Source of the DNA: Psychrobacter nivimaris
Lineage (GTDB): Bacteria; Pseudomonadota; Gammaproteobacteria; Pseudomonadales; Moraxellaceae
DNA: 64,000 nt
Direction of reading: 5' to 3'
NCBI RefSeq assembly: GCF_009812035.1
Contig: NZ_VZIZ01000004.1
Span: forward strand, 18,552-82,551
Both the position numbers and the translations under genes were made by a program. The notes below the pieces were generated by a model that worked only from the letters and a program-made list of their open reading frames with translations, was not told the DNA's origin and ran no database searches. Numbering within the stretch: the first letter of the stretch is position 1; each line of letters begins with the position of its first letter. Of this stretch, positions 1-9,275 are shown piece by piece.

Positions 1-1127
1 TGGAGATGATTCAGCAGCTTGGTTACTGTAACGGTATCGAAAACTACTCACAGCATCTCTCTGGTCGTCCATCAGGAGAAGCGCCGCCGACGTTGTTTGA
101 TTATATTCCAGAAGATGCCTTGTTGTTCCTTGATGAATCACATGTGACGGTTTCACAGATTGGCGCGATGTATAAAGGCGATAGATCACGTAAAGAAAAC
201 TTGGTCAATTATGGTTTCCGTCTACCAAGCGCGATGAATAACCGCCCGATGAAGTTTGAAGAGTGGGAGCGCATTAAGCCTAAAACCATTTATGTTAGTG
301 CCACGCCAGCCCTATATGAGCTTGAACACAGCGAGCAAGTCGTTGAGCAGGTCGTTCGTCCTACAGGACTAATTGATCCTGAGATTGAAATACGTCCTGT
401 ATTGACGCAAGTTGATGATGTGCTATCAGAGATTACCAAACGTCGTGAAAAGGACGAGCGTGTACTGATTACCACATTGACCAAGCGTATGTCGGAAGAT
501 CTGACCAGTTATCTTAAAGAGTACGATGTAAAGGTCGCTTATCTACATTCGGACATCGATACTGTTGAGCGTATGCAGATTATCCATGAGCTCCGTACTG
601 GCGTGCATGATGTGCTGGTCGGTATCAACTTATTACGTGAAGGCTTGGATATGCCTGAGGTATCATTGGTAGCGATATTTGATGCGGATAAAGAAGGCTT
701 TTTGCGTTCAGAGCGTTCGCTTATTCAGACCATTGGTCGTGCCGCGCGTCACTTGAATGGTAAAGCCATTCTCTATGCTGATCGTATTACACCAAGTATG
801 CAAAAGGCGATAGACGAGACGGATCGTCGCCGTGATAAGCAGATTGCCTTTAACCTTGAGCATAATATCACGCCAAAAGGTGCTCGCCGTAGTATCACGG
901 ACAAGATTGATACGGGTGAAAGTTTGGATGCCAATGACAATCAAGCTATCCCAGTTAAGAGTAACTTGCCAGATGTCGACATCAACATCTTGCGTAGCCC
1001 TGATCTGCTTGCCAAAGAAATCAAACGATTAGAGAAGCAAATGCAGCAAATGTCGCGTGATTTGAAGTTTGAAGAAGCAGCAAAAACGCGTGATAAAGTG
1101 CTAGAGTTAAAAGCACATTTAATCTGA
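1..1127 (+). CDS. uvrB: UvrABC system protein B, 3' part (5' end outside window)
   Basis: C-terminal about 374 residues of the damage-recognition helicase of nucleotide excision repair. The visible part begins just before the [15 protein letters not shown] segment and includes the DESH motif in [14 protein letters not shown], helicase motifs [33 protein letters not shown] and the arginine finger region [12 protein letters not shown]. It ends in the UvrC-binding UVR motif ([24 protein letters not shown]). The frame is open to the window edge, so the first ATG at 6 is internal and not the start. A hairpin terminator follows at 1166. The gene appears intact as far as seen. Confidence 0.97.
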   Translation, partial: EMIQQLGYCNGIENYSQHLSGRPSGEAPPTLFDYIPEDALLFLDESHVTVSQIGAMYKGDRSRKENLVNYGFRLPSAMNNRPMKFEEWERIKPKTIYVSATPALYELEHSEQVVEQVVRPTGLIDPEIEIRPVLTQVDDVLSEITKRREKDERVLITTLTKRMSEDLTSYLKEYDVKVAYLHSDIDTVERMQIIHELRTGVHDVLVGINLLREGLDMPEVSLVAIFDADKEGFLRSERSLIQTIGRAARHLNGKAILYADRITPSMQKAIDETDRRRDKQIAFNLEHNITPKGARRSITDKIDTGESLDANDNQAIPVKSNLPDVDINILRSPDLLAKEIKRLEKQMQQMSRDLKFEEAAKTRDKVLELKAHLI

Positions 1128-1165
1128 TGGCTGAGGTTAAATACTGAGGCTAAACAATAGTGAAG

Positions 1166-1196
1166 GTGAGGTGCTTGTTGAGTACCTCACTTTTTT
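1166..1196 (+). terminator. Rho-independent terminator after uvrB
   Basis: GTGAGGT (1166-1172) pairs with ACCTCAC (1184-1190) across an 11-nt loop and is followed by six T. Confidence 0.8.
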
Positions 1197-1201
1197 ATGG
1201 T

Positions 1202-1422
1202 TTATTCAATATCGGAACGTACAGAATACTTGTAATACAACGCATTGCCACTTACCATATCCGCATAAATCTCACCATCCATATAACATTTCAAAAATTT
1301 AGGTCATAAGCGAATAAGCCGAGTACGTGTAATGTTCTTGGTAGGCTAGGCTTGTCGTTCTCATAGCTCACATTGTCAACACAGACTAAATTTTTGGAAT
1401 GGACATAATCTAGGCGTATTAT
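1202..1422 (-). pseudogene. Possible decayed gene fragment with one frameshift
   Basis: On the minus strand, translation from 1422 reads a coding-like stretch ending FAYDLNF then stop (1291-1293). A -1 shift over the five-T run (plus-strand A run 1293-1297) continues as FLKCYMDGEIYADMVSGN through SVRSDIE to a stop at 1202. One extra base in the run would give a single open frame of about 73 codons. No start codon or ribosome site is seen and I recognise no family. It may be a 3' remnant of a lost gene or a chance open frame. The rightmost bases overlap the likely promoter region of the aminotransferase gene at 1428. Confidence 0.25.
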
Positions 1423-1427
1423 TCACT

Positions 1428-2480
1428 GTGCTTACCAACAACTTAATAGAATTAAACTCTAACGAAAATTCACTCGGCATGTCAGATGCTGCCAAACAAG
1501 CCGTTATCGACTCTTTAGACATCAGCTTTCGCTATCCCGATGACCAACGTGCGGCGCTGATTACTAAAGTCGCTGAGATAAACGGTGTAGCAGAGAGTCA
1601 AATTTCTCTAGGCAGTGGCTCTAGTGAAAACATTCGTACTGTCGTCCAAATGCTACAAAATCAAGCATTAGTAGCAGGCGAAAAATTCCAAGTTATCGTG
1701 CCACATCCAACCTTTGCCTATGCTGAGTTGTATGCGACATCTATCGATGTGCCTGTGGTAAAAGTACCGCTAACGACTGAAAACTACGCCTTTGACTTGC
1801 AAAGTATGCAAAAGGTGGCCGATGACTTTGACGGTATTAGTTTGTTTTATCTGTGCAATCCAAACAACCCAACGTCGATTATTACTGACACAGTAAATCT
1901 CAAAGAATGGGTAGGAAATGCAACAAGTAACCATTACTTTTTATTAGATGAAGCTTATTCGGAATATGTGACTGATCCAAGTTTTGAGAGTGGTGTCGCA
2001 TGGATACGAGAGGAGTACTCAGAAAATATCGTTGTAGTGCGTACTTTCTCAAAACTATGTGCACTCGCTGGCATGCGTGTCGGCTATGCAGTTGCTAGCC
2101 CGCAAACGATAGGCAAACTAGAGGCTTTCATCTCAATTGATAATACCAACTTGGCAGGTGCCGTGGCTGCATTAGCGACTCTCGATGATGAAGGTTTTTT
2201 GGCATTGAGCTTACGTACGGCCAATCAATCGCGTCAGCTGGTTGAGCAAGCATTAGATGAGCTTGGTTTGCGCTATTTGCCATCACAGGCAAGCTTTATA
2301 TTTCATGAGATACAAGGCGATGTGCAAACCTATATCGATAGAATGCACGAACATGGCATTGCGGTCGGGCGTGAGTTTGCACCTATCACTGGCTTTAATC
2401 GTCTAACACTTGGTAGACCTGATGAGATGGCGGTATTTGTACAAGTGCTTAAATCATTTCGTGAAAAGGGTTGGGTTTAA
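1428..2480 (+). CDS. HisC-like PLP-dependent aminotransferase
   Basis: A 350-residue class I/II aminotransferase of the histidinol-phosphate aminotransferase type. Visible motifs: N-terminal LNSNENSLG, the PLP-binding SGSSENI loop, the CNPNNPTS asparagine motif, LLDEAYSEY with the aspartate that contacts the pyridine nitrogen, and the Schiff-base lysine in VVRTFSKLCALAGMRVGY. Length fits the family. The start is a GTG at 1428; no ATG lies upstream in frame, and the ribosome site is weak (TAGGCG, 1411-1416). It is monocistronic, with terminators on both sides and no other histidine gene nearby, so whether it acts in histidine synthesis or on another amino acid cannot be told. Confidence 0.85.
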   Translation: MLTNNLIELNSNENSLGMSDAAKQAVIDSLDISFRYPDDQRAALITKVAEINGVAESQISLGSGSSENIRTVVQMLQNQALVAGEKFQVIVPHPTFAYAELYATSIDVPVVKVPLTTENYAFDLQSMQKVADDFDGISLFYLCNPNNPTSIITDTVNLKEWVGNATSNHYFLLDEAYSEYVTDPSFESGVAWIREEYSENIVVVRTFSKLCALAGMRVGYAVASPQTIGKLEAFISIDNTNLAGAVAALATLDDEGFLALSLRTANQSRQLVEQALDELGLRYLPSQASFIFHEIQGDVQTYIDRMHEHGIAVGREFAPITGFNRLTLGRPDEMAVFVQVLKSFREKGWV

Positions 2481-2514
2481 TTAAGTTAGTTCATGCAGTT
2501 CTATAATATAGAAG

Positions 2515-2544
2515 GGAAGTTGCTGATTGGCAGCTTCCTTTTTT
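2515..2544 (+). terminator. Terminator after the aminotransferase gene
   Basis: GGAAGTTGC and GCAGCTTCC form a 9-bp stem with one G-T pair, loop TGATTG, then six T. Confidence 0.8.
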
Positions 2545-2780
2545 GTTGGGTCTGTTTTTCTGAGCCTGTTTTGCTAGGCCTATATTGAAGCCATGATGAA
2601 TCGCACATTTTTACCAACATCAAACGCAGTTTTACATATCGCACCTTAAATAATCTAACGCTATCTTATAGGATAACTGAGTAAAGCATGACCCGTTAAT
2701 CACGCAGATAAATACTGGGTAACAGTCACAGTGCTCGGCATGCTCACGTATCTTATAATTATAAAGTTAGGGATGTACCT

Positions 2781-3158
2781 ATGTTCGATATCAAATCATT
2801 TTTTAAACGAGAAGTAGAGAAAAAGCTTATCAATGTAGATGACTATATTTTTATGCCAGAACGCGTAGAGATGGAGATTGAAGGTGGATTATTAAATTGT
2901 GTGTTGAATAGTGATGGTCGCGTAGATATTTTTTATAGCAAAGACGGCGTGACTGAGGTGGGTTCAGCGTCGCGCAAGCACCCATTTACAGCATTTGAAA
3001 AAGAGCTATATCATGGTATTTATGATGATGTAATCAATGATTTAATTAAGGAAGTAGATAAAATTATAGATAGCACCTCGAAGTATTTCCGTCGCAGCCA
3101 ATCATTACCTTTTACGGCATCTATAACGTCTCAACCATCTGATACAAATAAATTTTAG
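2781..3158 (+). CDS. Hypothetical 125-residue cytosolic protein
   Basis: Not recognised. It begins MFDIKSFFKREVEKKLINVDDY, has no signal peptide or membrane segment, and has an acidic alpha/beta-looking body and a serine/threonine-rich tail. The start is supported by AGGGATG about 7 bases upstream of the ATG. Codon use is somewhat AT-rich (ATT, AAA, GAT). It stands alone between terminators. It could be a lineage-specific orphan. Confidence 0.65.
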   Translation: MFDIKSFFKREVEKKLINVDDYIFMPERVEMEIEGGLLNCVLNSDGRVDIFYSKDGVTEVGSASRKHPFTAFEKELYHGIYDDVINDLIKEVDKIIDSTSKYFRRSQSLPFTASITSQPSDTNKF

Positions 3159-3188
3159 GCTAATTAATTGAACCAATATATTAGCAAT

Positions 3189-3222
3189 AAAAAGGGTGCG
3201 TTATGTATAACGCACCCTTTTT
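3189..3222. terminator. Bidirectional terminator between convergent genes
   Basis: A5, then GGGTGCGTTA paired with TAACGCACCC (loop TGTA), then T5. It can serve the 125-residue gene on the left and the lipoprotein gene on the right. Confidence 0.88.
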
Positions 3223-3256
3223 ATTATTTTTTACTCTAATAAATAACTTAATTGTT

Positions 3257-3646
3257 CTATTGAACAAAGCTTGTATAGCAGCTCTGTAGAGATTTGGCGA
3301 CGACTTGTGCGACTAACTGAGTACGGTACTGAGAGTCAATCGCGGCATTGCCCAGCTCAACAATCGTCACTTGCTGCGGTGCTTGCTCACTGACACAGCC
3401 ACAAACATTAGTTTTAACAGATTCTTGCTGTGCTTCTGTCATGGCGACGCTTGCAACACGCCATGCGTTTTGTTTTTCAATTTGGCTACGGCATTGGTTG
3501 TCGATCGCAGCTCTAAAAACATTCATGCCGATCTCGTTTGCGGTACCGATTGCTGTACCTGTACCGTTGTTTGTAGTACCTGTTGAGGTACATCCCGCCA
3601 AGGCAAAAGTCGCTAGCATCATCGTTGAAGCCAAGATTTTTTTCAT
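3257..3646 (-). CDS. Small predicted lipoprotein
   Basis: 129 residues. The N-terminus MKKILASTMMLATFALAGCTS is a lipoprotein signal with lipobox LAGC, so the mature protein should be lipid-anchored at Cys19. It is followed by a Thr/Gly/Asn-rich linker and a domain with several cysteines (NQCRSQIE, NVCGCVSEQ, LQSCYTS), suggesting disulfides in the periplasm. AAGGACTAACTT precedes the ATG. Function is not known. Confidence 0.75.
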   Translation of the reverse strand: MKKILASTMMLATFALAGCTSTGTTNNGTGTAIGTANEIGMNVFRAAIDNQCRSQIEKQNAWRVASVAMTEAQQESVKTNVCGCVSEQAPQQVTIVELGNAAIDSQYRTQLVAQVVAKSLQSCYTSFVQ

Positions 3647-3770
3647 AAGTTAGTCCTTTAAGGTGTCTGTCATAAATAAAGCTGTATATTATCAGTAAAA
3701 CCTAGCAATGACATCATTAACCACAGGCGCATTTTATTCTAGAACTCTATAACCTATATGTATTAACCAC

Positions 3771-3803
3771 AAAAAAGCCAGCTAAGTAATCACTTAACTG
3801 GCT
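3771..3803 (-). terminator. Terminator of the 171-residue gene
   Basis: Read on the minus strand, AGCCAGTTAAGT pairs imperfectly with ACTTAGCTGGCT and is followed by a T6 run (plus-strand A run 3771-3776). Confidence 0.8.
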
Positions 3804-3830
3804 TGATATAGACTAAGCTATTCGGCTTAT

Positions 3831-4346
3831 TTATACATTTTTGCCGTGTTCTTTTTGCTGAATATCTTTTGCCAATTTATAGCATTCGTTGATATGGTCA
3901 TTAGCAATTTTCTTAAAAATCGTATAGCCCATCGTTGCAGCAACTAATTGACCGCCAAGTGGGATAAACTTGGTCACTTGTTTGGCAGCGATACGACCAC
4001 CGAAACCTTGGATGGTTTTTTTGACGATACCACGTGTTGCCATGAGACCAGCAAAATCTACGGTACGATCTTTTACTGCGCTCCAATGCACTTCGCGAGA
4101 TTCCAAGTTAATGGCTGATTGACGGTCTTCAATAAGACCAAAACGCTCACTAATTTCTGGAATCAACTGCGTCAACATCCCTGCATCAACTGCCACATCA
4201 AAAAATGGCACTGGCACAACCGCTACACCAGCAGAAACTCTAGCGCGTCTTTTTACCATTCCCTGACATTCTTTTTTGACTTTATCAAGATCTAGGTTAG
4301 GGTCGATAGTATTTGGAAGTTTTTCAGCAAGTGGCGTAGTTTTCAT
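3831..4346 (-). CDS. Hypothetical protein with hydrophobic helices (possibly DUF697/YcjF-like)
   Basis: 171 residues. The stretch RRARVSAGVAVVPVPFFDVAVDAGMLTQLIPEISERFG resembles the small hydrophobic helical pair of DUF697-type proteins often linked to GTPases, and a second glycine-rich hydrophobic segment is FIPLGGQLVAATMGYTIFKKIAND. The resemblance is from pattern only and is weak. The start is well supported by AAGGACACTTT before the ATG. The C-terminus is lysine-rich. Probably membrane-associated. Confidence 0.6.
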   Translation of the reverse strand: MKTTPLAEKLPNTIDPNLDLDKVKKECQGMVKRRARVSAGVAVVPVPFFDVAVDAGMLTQLIPEISERFGLIEDRQSAINLESREVHWSAVKDRTVDFAGLMATRGIVKKTIQGFGGRIAAKQVTKFIPLGGQLVAATMGYTIFKKIANDHINECYKLAKDIQQKEHGKNV

Positions 4347-4663
4347 AAAGTGTCCTTATAAATAATTAAAATATAAATGATAAAAAGTTCAATGGATAAC
4401 AAATCCTTCAGTTGCTTACTATTTTATGGATTTATGCGTGGCTTACAATCATTGCTTTGTAGCAAAATGAATGAAATTACTCACACTGTGCACCTTTTTT
4501 GTAAGTGATTAAATGAAGGTGGTTTGTATAAGCTATAAAAATGGCAGTCTGAATTATCAGTAATATATGGGCATCATTCATCAGGTTGCACAATGCCTAA
4601 TGATATACAAAGGTAGTATAAATTGTCATTGTGAGCCTTTACTAAAGCCAGTAGAATACCCTC
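4347..4663. other. Intergenic region between divergent genes, no gene seen
   Basis: 317 AT-rich bases between the 171-residue gene and recJ. They should carry both promoters. No convincing ORF, RNA or repeat is seen. Confidence 0.6.
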
Positions 4664-6502
4664 ATGCTAAATTTAACCCCCCGTTATACCAGCACTCGCA
4701 TCGACGAGTTGCCCGCCGCGCTGCAACCATTTGCCGCTCAATCATTCACGCTTGCCCGTCTGTATGCAGGTCGAGGTATCACTGCGCCTGATGAGCTGGA
4801 GACTAGCCTATCAGGTCTATTGCCTGCTGAGGCCCTGCACGGTGTCACTGAAGCCGTGCGCTTATTAGATGTGGCTATTGATGAGCGTCAGCGCATCTTG
4901 ATCGTTGGTGACTTTGACTGTGATGGTGCCACCAGTACAGCCTTAATGATGCGCGCGCTCACAAAGATGGGTGCGGTCGTTGATTTCCTAGTACCAGATC
5001 GTTTTAAGTACGGTTATGGCCTAACGCCAGAGATTGTCGAGTTAGGTATTGAGACTTTTCAGCCAGATATGATAGTGACGGTTGATAATGGTATCTCAAG
5101 TCATGAAGGGGTAGCACGCGCCCAAGCTGATGGTATCACGGTGATTATCACCGACCATCATCTTACTACCAAAGAGACGCCACCTGCGCAAGCGGTAGTC
5201 AATCCCAATCAGCTAGGTTGTGACTTTGCTAGTAAGGCATTGGTTGGAGTAGGCGTAGCATTTTATGTGCTCGGACGCTTAGCAAAGCTACGCCGCGAAG
5301 CTGGCAAGTCTACGGTACAGGTGAGCCAATATTTGGATTTGGTCGCACTTGGGACGATTGCAGACGTTGGGGTACTGGATAAAAACAACCGTATCTTGGT
5401 ACATCATGGGCTATCGGCAATTCGTCAAGGCCGCTGCTGTATGGGAATATTGGCATTGCTTGAGCAAGCGGGCCGTGATCCCAAGCAGCTTCATGCGCAG
5501 GATTTTGGTTTTGTATTAGGCCCACGTATCAATGCAGCTGGGCGTATGGACAATATGCGCATCGGTATCGAGTGCTTATTGACTGAAGACTGGAGCACCG
5601 CACAACGTTTGGCACAAGAGCTTGAACAGTTGAACCGTACGCGTCGTCATGTAGAGGGCGAGATGCGTACACAAGCCGATAGTATCGTACAAGCATTGGC
5701 CACTGAAAATAATAACGACGATAGGGCTAATGGTGATAGCGATGATAATGCCAGTAACGACGACACAATTACTCAAGCTGTCTCTACTGCTAAGGCTAGC
5801 AATTCAGGTGCGCGTGGTATTATTCTATACCAAGATGACTGGCATCAAGGAGTCATTGGCATTGTCGCTGGTCGACTAAAAGAAAGCCATTATTTACCCA
5901 GTATCGTATTTGCACCAGCAGACACTGAACAAACAGATGAAGATAGCGCCATTAAAGGCTCTGCACGTTCTATCGCTGGCGTACATATTCGTGATGCGAT
6001 TGAACAAGTTGCTGAGCGTTATCCAGACTTAATCAGTCACTTCGGTGGGCATGCGATGGCGGCAGGTCTGACCCTCAAACGCCGTAACTTTGAGGCATTT
6101 GTCACAGCTTTTAATGAAGTGATGGCTCAGATGGATGATGAGGTATTTGCAGAGCAAAAATTCACCGATGGACCTTTGCAAGCAAGCGATTTTAGCTTAT
6201 GGTTTGCCGAGCATTTAGCCGATGCCAGTATCTGGGGTCATGGATTTGCACCGCCGATATTTGATGGTGTGTTTGAGGTATTGAGCTTTAAGATTTTAAA
6301 AGACAAACATCTTAAGTTATCGCTGCGCTATCCAGACGTTCAATATCCGATAGAGGCCATTTGCTTTAACTTCGATAATGACGCGTGGGATTACCGTGCT
6401 AAGCAAGTCCATTTATTATTTCAGCTAGACATCAATGAATGGAATGGCAAACAAAGCTTACAGCTGATGGTCAAAGATTTGGCTGTGGTAGAGCAGGGGT
6501 AA
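4664..6502 (+). CDS. recJ: Single-stranded-DNA-specific exonuclease RecJ
   Basis: 5'-3' ssDNA exonuclease of the RecF recombination and mismatch repair pathways, 612 residues. DHH-family signatures are clear: DFDCDGATS near residues 83-91, VTVDNGIS, TDHHLTT near 162-168, LGTIADVG, GPRINAAGRM, and the C-terminal DHHA1 part SHFGGHAMAAGLTL. There is an Asp/Asn/Ser-rich insertion at about residues 347-382 between the DHH core and the VIGIVAGRL segment. The ATG at 4664 puts the conserved N-terminus at a normal position. Convergent with the channel gene at 6584 across a strong hairpin. Confidence 0.96.
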   Translation: MLNLTPRYTSTRIDELPAALQPFAAQSFTLARLYAGRGITAPDELETSLSGLLPAEALHGVTEAVRLLDVAIDERQRILIVGDFDCDGATSTALMMRALTKMGAVVDFLVPDRFKYGYGLTPEIVELGIETFQPDMIVTVDNGISSHEGVARAQADGITVIITDHHLTTKETPPAQAVVNPNQLGCDFASKALVGVGVAFYVLGRLAKLRREAGKSTVQVSQYLDLVALGTIADVGVLDKNNRILVHHGLSAIRQGRCCMGILALLEQAGRDPKQLHAQDFGFVLGPRINAAGRMDNMRIGIECLLTEDWSTAQRLAQELEQLNRTRRHVEGEMRTQADSIVQALATENNNDDRANGDSDDNASNDDTITQAVSTAKASNSGARGIILYQDDWHQGVIGIVAGRLKESHYLPSIVFAPADTEQTDEDSAIKGSARSIAGVHIRDAIEQVAERYPDLISHFGGHAMAAGLTLKRRNFEAFVTAFNEVMAQMDDEVFAEQKFTDGPLQASDFSLWFAEHLADASIWGHGFAPPIFDGVFEVLSFKILKDKHLKLSLRYPDVQYPIEAICFNFDNDAWDYRAKQVHLLFQLDINEWNGKQSLQLMVKDLAVVEQG

Positions 6503-6522
6503 AGCGACAATGTCAAACCGAT

Positions 6523-6560
6523 AATACCAACGCGCTCGAAGATGAGCGCATTGGTATTTT
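6523..6560. terminator. Bidirectional hairpin between recJ and the TRIC gene
   Basis: AATACCAA-C-GCGCTC pairs with GAGCGC-A-TTGGTATT around a 6-nt loop, followed by a short T run on the plus strand. Both convergent genes end beside it. Confidence 0.6.
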
Positions 6561-6583
6561 CGAAATGAAGACACGCTCTAGTA

Positions 6584-7249
6584 TCAGTATTTCCACTCTA
6601 GTGTGGGGAACTGCCAATCGTAACGAATAGCCAGCATACGCAAAGTAAAAATCGTACTCATCGTAGAGATGTCAGCTACCCAATCTGTCACGCCTAAGTT
6701 CTTTAGAGCAAAGTATAGAACCCCACCTGTCAACGCTGCCGTGATATAAATCTCTTGCTGCAGTACCAATGGAATCTCATTGCAAATCATATCGCGAATG
6801 ATGCCACCAACCACGATGGTAATCACACCTAATAACAGCGCTACAGGTACATTGGCACCCATACTATCAGCGACTTTGATACCGATCAGTGTAAATGCTG
6901 ACAGACCAATGGTGTCAGAGAGTTTGAGGAACTTATCTACTCGTCTGGAGTTTGGATGAAAAAATATCTGCATCGCTAGCGATGAAATTGTAATGAGGGT
7001 CAGATAGCTCATATCTACCATCCAAAATAACGGATGGCGATCCAGAATGACATCACGTACCGTGCCGCCGCCGATAGCAGTAACGATAGACACGAGCAGA
7101 CAGCCGAAGACATCGAAGTTTTTGTGCTTGGCAAGTATCGTGCCTGAGACGCTACAGGCGATGATGCCAATCATATCGAAGAAATATATCAAAGAGCGGG
7201 GGTCAAAAGTAGTGATCAGTACGGTAGGGTCCAATACGATAGCCAACAT
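6584..7249 (-). CDS. TRIC/UPF0126 family membrane channel, copy 1
   Basis: 221 residues with about seven hydrophobic helices and the duplicated glycine-rich signature of this family: IGIIACSVSGTILA, SIVTAIGGGTVRDVIL, then GVITIVVGGIIRDMICNEIP in the second half. Bacterial members are described as trimeric cation channels or as YicG/YadS-type putative glycine transporters. It follows a paralogue 71 bases upstream on the same strand, so the two are probably cotranscribed. Ribosome site weak. Confidence 0.85.
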   Translation of the reverse strand: MLAIVLDPTVLITTFDPRSLIYFFDMIGIIACSVSGTILAKHKNFDVFGCLLVSIVTAIGGGTVRDVILDRHPLFWMVDMSYLTLITISSLAMQIFFHPNSRRVDKFLKLSDTIGLSAFTLIGIKVADSMGANVPVALLLGVITIVVGGIIRDMICNEIPLVLQQEIYITAALTGGVLYFALKNLGVTDWVADISTMSTIFTLRMLAIRYDWQFPTLEWKY

Positions 7250-7320
7250 GGGCAGTTCTCACTATTTTCAATTATTGTCAGTCAAACAAAGGTTATCTCA
7301 GCAGAGTCTTGCTCAATTAA

Positions 7321-7956
7321 TCAGTTTACGAGTCGAATAGAAGGCAAGTGCCAGTCGAATCTGAGCGCGAGCATACGTACCGCAAAGATGACAAACAGCA
7401 TAATAAATTCGTTGAGACTGGCACCGACTCCAAAATACTGTAAACATAAATAAGTCACAGACCCTGCGATACTGGCAGTAATATAAATCTCACGCTGTAG
7501 CACCAGTGGAATCTCATTACAAATGATATCACGTAGCAAACCACCGATAATGGCAGTCCAAACACCCATCATAATAGCAATAAGGGGAGACATGTCTAGG
7601 GTTAAGGCCACCTTAAAACCAATGACACTAAAAGCGGCCAACCCAATGGCATCAAAGAGCTTTAACGCATTATCAATCTTATGATAAAGGTGAAAGAAGA
7701 TTTGTAAGATAAGGGAGGTCACCGTGATAACGATCACGTAATTAAGATCAGTCATCCAAAATAGAGGGTGACGGTCGAGAGCCATATCGCGTAATGTCCC
7801 ACCGCCGATGGCATTGACCATCGCTACCAAGATACAACCAGCGATATCGAAGCCTTTATGCTGCGCAAGCAAAGTCCCTGCAATCGCGCAGGCAACAATG
7901 CCAACCATGTCCAATAAATATAATAGAATATCAGGAAAAATCAAAGCATTACCCAT
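7321..7956 (-). CDS. TRIC/UPF0126 family membrane channel, copy 2
   Basis: 211 residues, clearly homologous to the downstream gene: VGIVACAIAGTLLAQHKGFDI, VAMVNAIGGGTLRDMALDRHPLF and IGGLLRDIICNEIPLVLQREIY. The shared motifs give a tandem duplicate pair that has diverged well beyond a recent copy. About seven membrane segments are expected, in the inner membrane. The ion or solute cannot be told from sequence. Confidence 0.85.
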   Translation of the reverse strand: MGNALIFPDILLYLLDMVGIVACAIAGTLLAQHKGFDIAGCILVAMVNAIGGGTLRDMALDRHPLFWMTDLNYVIVITVTSLILQIFFHLYHKIDNALKLFDAIGLAAFSVIGFKVALTLDMSPLIAIMMGVWTAIIGGLLRDIICNEIPLVLQREIYITASIAGSVTYLCLQYFGVGASLNEFIMLFVIFAVRMLALRFDWHLPSIRLVN

Positions 7957-8056
7957 GGTTATATTGCCAAATCGAGATCATCAAAGTGATAGGTGTTTTT
8001 TAGGTGGCTATTCAATGCATAACTGTGACGAAATGGGCGTAGTGTTATAGTGCCAT

Positions 8057-9214
8057 TTAGCCGTCTTTTGCAAATAATATCAGCCCTACCATAATCAGCC
8101 CTATACCGACCAGTCCCATCGCCGAAGGTATGGCGTTACCTAACAGTAATATACCCCCAATCAAGGCAAAGATAACCTCACTGGCTTGGGTTGAGTCAAC
8201 GCCTGCAACCTCGCTTGAAGTAACAGCTTGCTCGCGCGCATACAAAAATATAGTGGTCGCTGCCACGCCTGCCAATAGAGCAACGAGCAACGTATTGATT
8301 ATTTGTGAGGGGTAGGGCTGGTCAGGGCGCACTATAATGCCCAAAAACAGCCAAAATGGCAAACACCCGAGAGTCATTAGCCAAACTTTGTTAAAAGCAT
8401 TTTGCAGTAGCGTGGTTTCGATAGAAGGAATACGAGCAATTAGATTTTGTAGGGATGAGGTTGCCGCAGTGTTGTCACTTTGAAGTACGCTATCCAGGTC
8501 GGTAGCATCATACGTCGTAGTTGGTAAATCATAATCTTCAGATATGAGCGGTTTACTCTGCTCATTAATATCAATACCAACACTGATGCTAGCTCGTTGA
8601 GCGTTCAACTCTGCTGCCTTCTGTAATATAGTATTGCGCTCGCGGGCATTATGAGAAGCCTGCCAAACCAGCTGGTTACCAATTGGGTAGCTAAAAGCTG
8701 CGATAAGAGCGGGTAGCGCACCGTAGAGCAGCATGTCAGACATTGGAACGGCGTCAGTTATAGAGGCAGCATGCAGACCTTCACTGATATTGACGAGCGC
8801 CACACCGATAAAGACAATGACAGCATATACGATGAATTTTTTATCAAAACGTTGACCAAATGCCAATAGTACAAGCAAACTGGTGACAACGGTAAACATA
8901 AAGGTAGCTGCTACTACCCATCCCGCAACATGATCTGCGGCATAGCAAATACCGGTATAAAAAAGTCCAAACCCAATACTGCCAGTAATGCACCAGAAGC
9001 CCCAATGCTGAAGAAAAATTTTCATTAATGCTTTAACACGACCAAAGCCATGTTGTATCGCAATAATGGCGGTAATAATCAATAGCATAAAGACATAGCG
9101 CAGACTCGCTGACCAAAACCAATGTCCACCTGCGCTACTCATAAGCTCATTTAAGATAAATGTCGAGCTAAAAAACGCACCTGCTAGCAAGCCCAATAAA
9201 ATGAGTTTGATCAT
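8057..9214 (-). CDS. DMT-superfamily exporter (EmrE-like multidrug family)
   Basis: 385-residue inner-membrane protein with about ten hydrophobic helices in two EamA-like halves: MIKLILLGLLAGAFFSSTF at the start, FMFTVVTSLLVLLAFGQRF and GVALVNISEG in the first half, and ASEVIFALIGGILLLGN near the end. It resembles proteins described as putative multidrug resistance efflux transporters. A hydrophilic stretch of roughly 70 residues (about 190-265) separates the halves and is rich in Asp, Thr and Ser. AAGGTAGCGGT precedes the ATG. It lies 61 bases downstream of queE on the same strand with no terminator between, so may be cotranscribed. Confidence 0.75.
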   Translation of the reverse strand: MIKLILLGLLAGAFFSSTFILNELMSSAGGHWFWSASLRYVFMLLIITAIIAIQHGFGRVKALMKIFLQHWGFWCITGSIGFGLFYTGICYAADHVAGWVVAATFMFTVVTSLLVLLAFGQRFDKKFIVYAVIVFIGVALVNISEGLHAASITDAVPMSDMLLYGALPALIAAFSYPIGNQLVWQASHNARERNTILQKAAELNAQRASISVGIDINEQSKPLISEDYDLPTTTYDATDLDSVLQSDNTAATSSLQNLIARIPSIETTLLQNAFNKVWLMTLGCLPFWLFLGIIVRPDQPYPSQIINTLLVALLAGVAATTIFLYAREQAVTSSEVAGVDSTQASEVIFALIGGILLLGNAIPSAMGLVGIGLIMVGLILFAKDG

Positions 9215-9275
9215 ACCGCTACCTTATCCATGGCACTCAACGTGTTCACACTTTCTGTTTGTTACTTGCTGATAG

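Noticed and set aside
3348..3653. 101-codon plus-strand ORF
   Set aside because: Antisense to the lipoprotein gene, which has a good signal and ribosome site.
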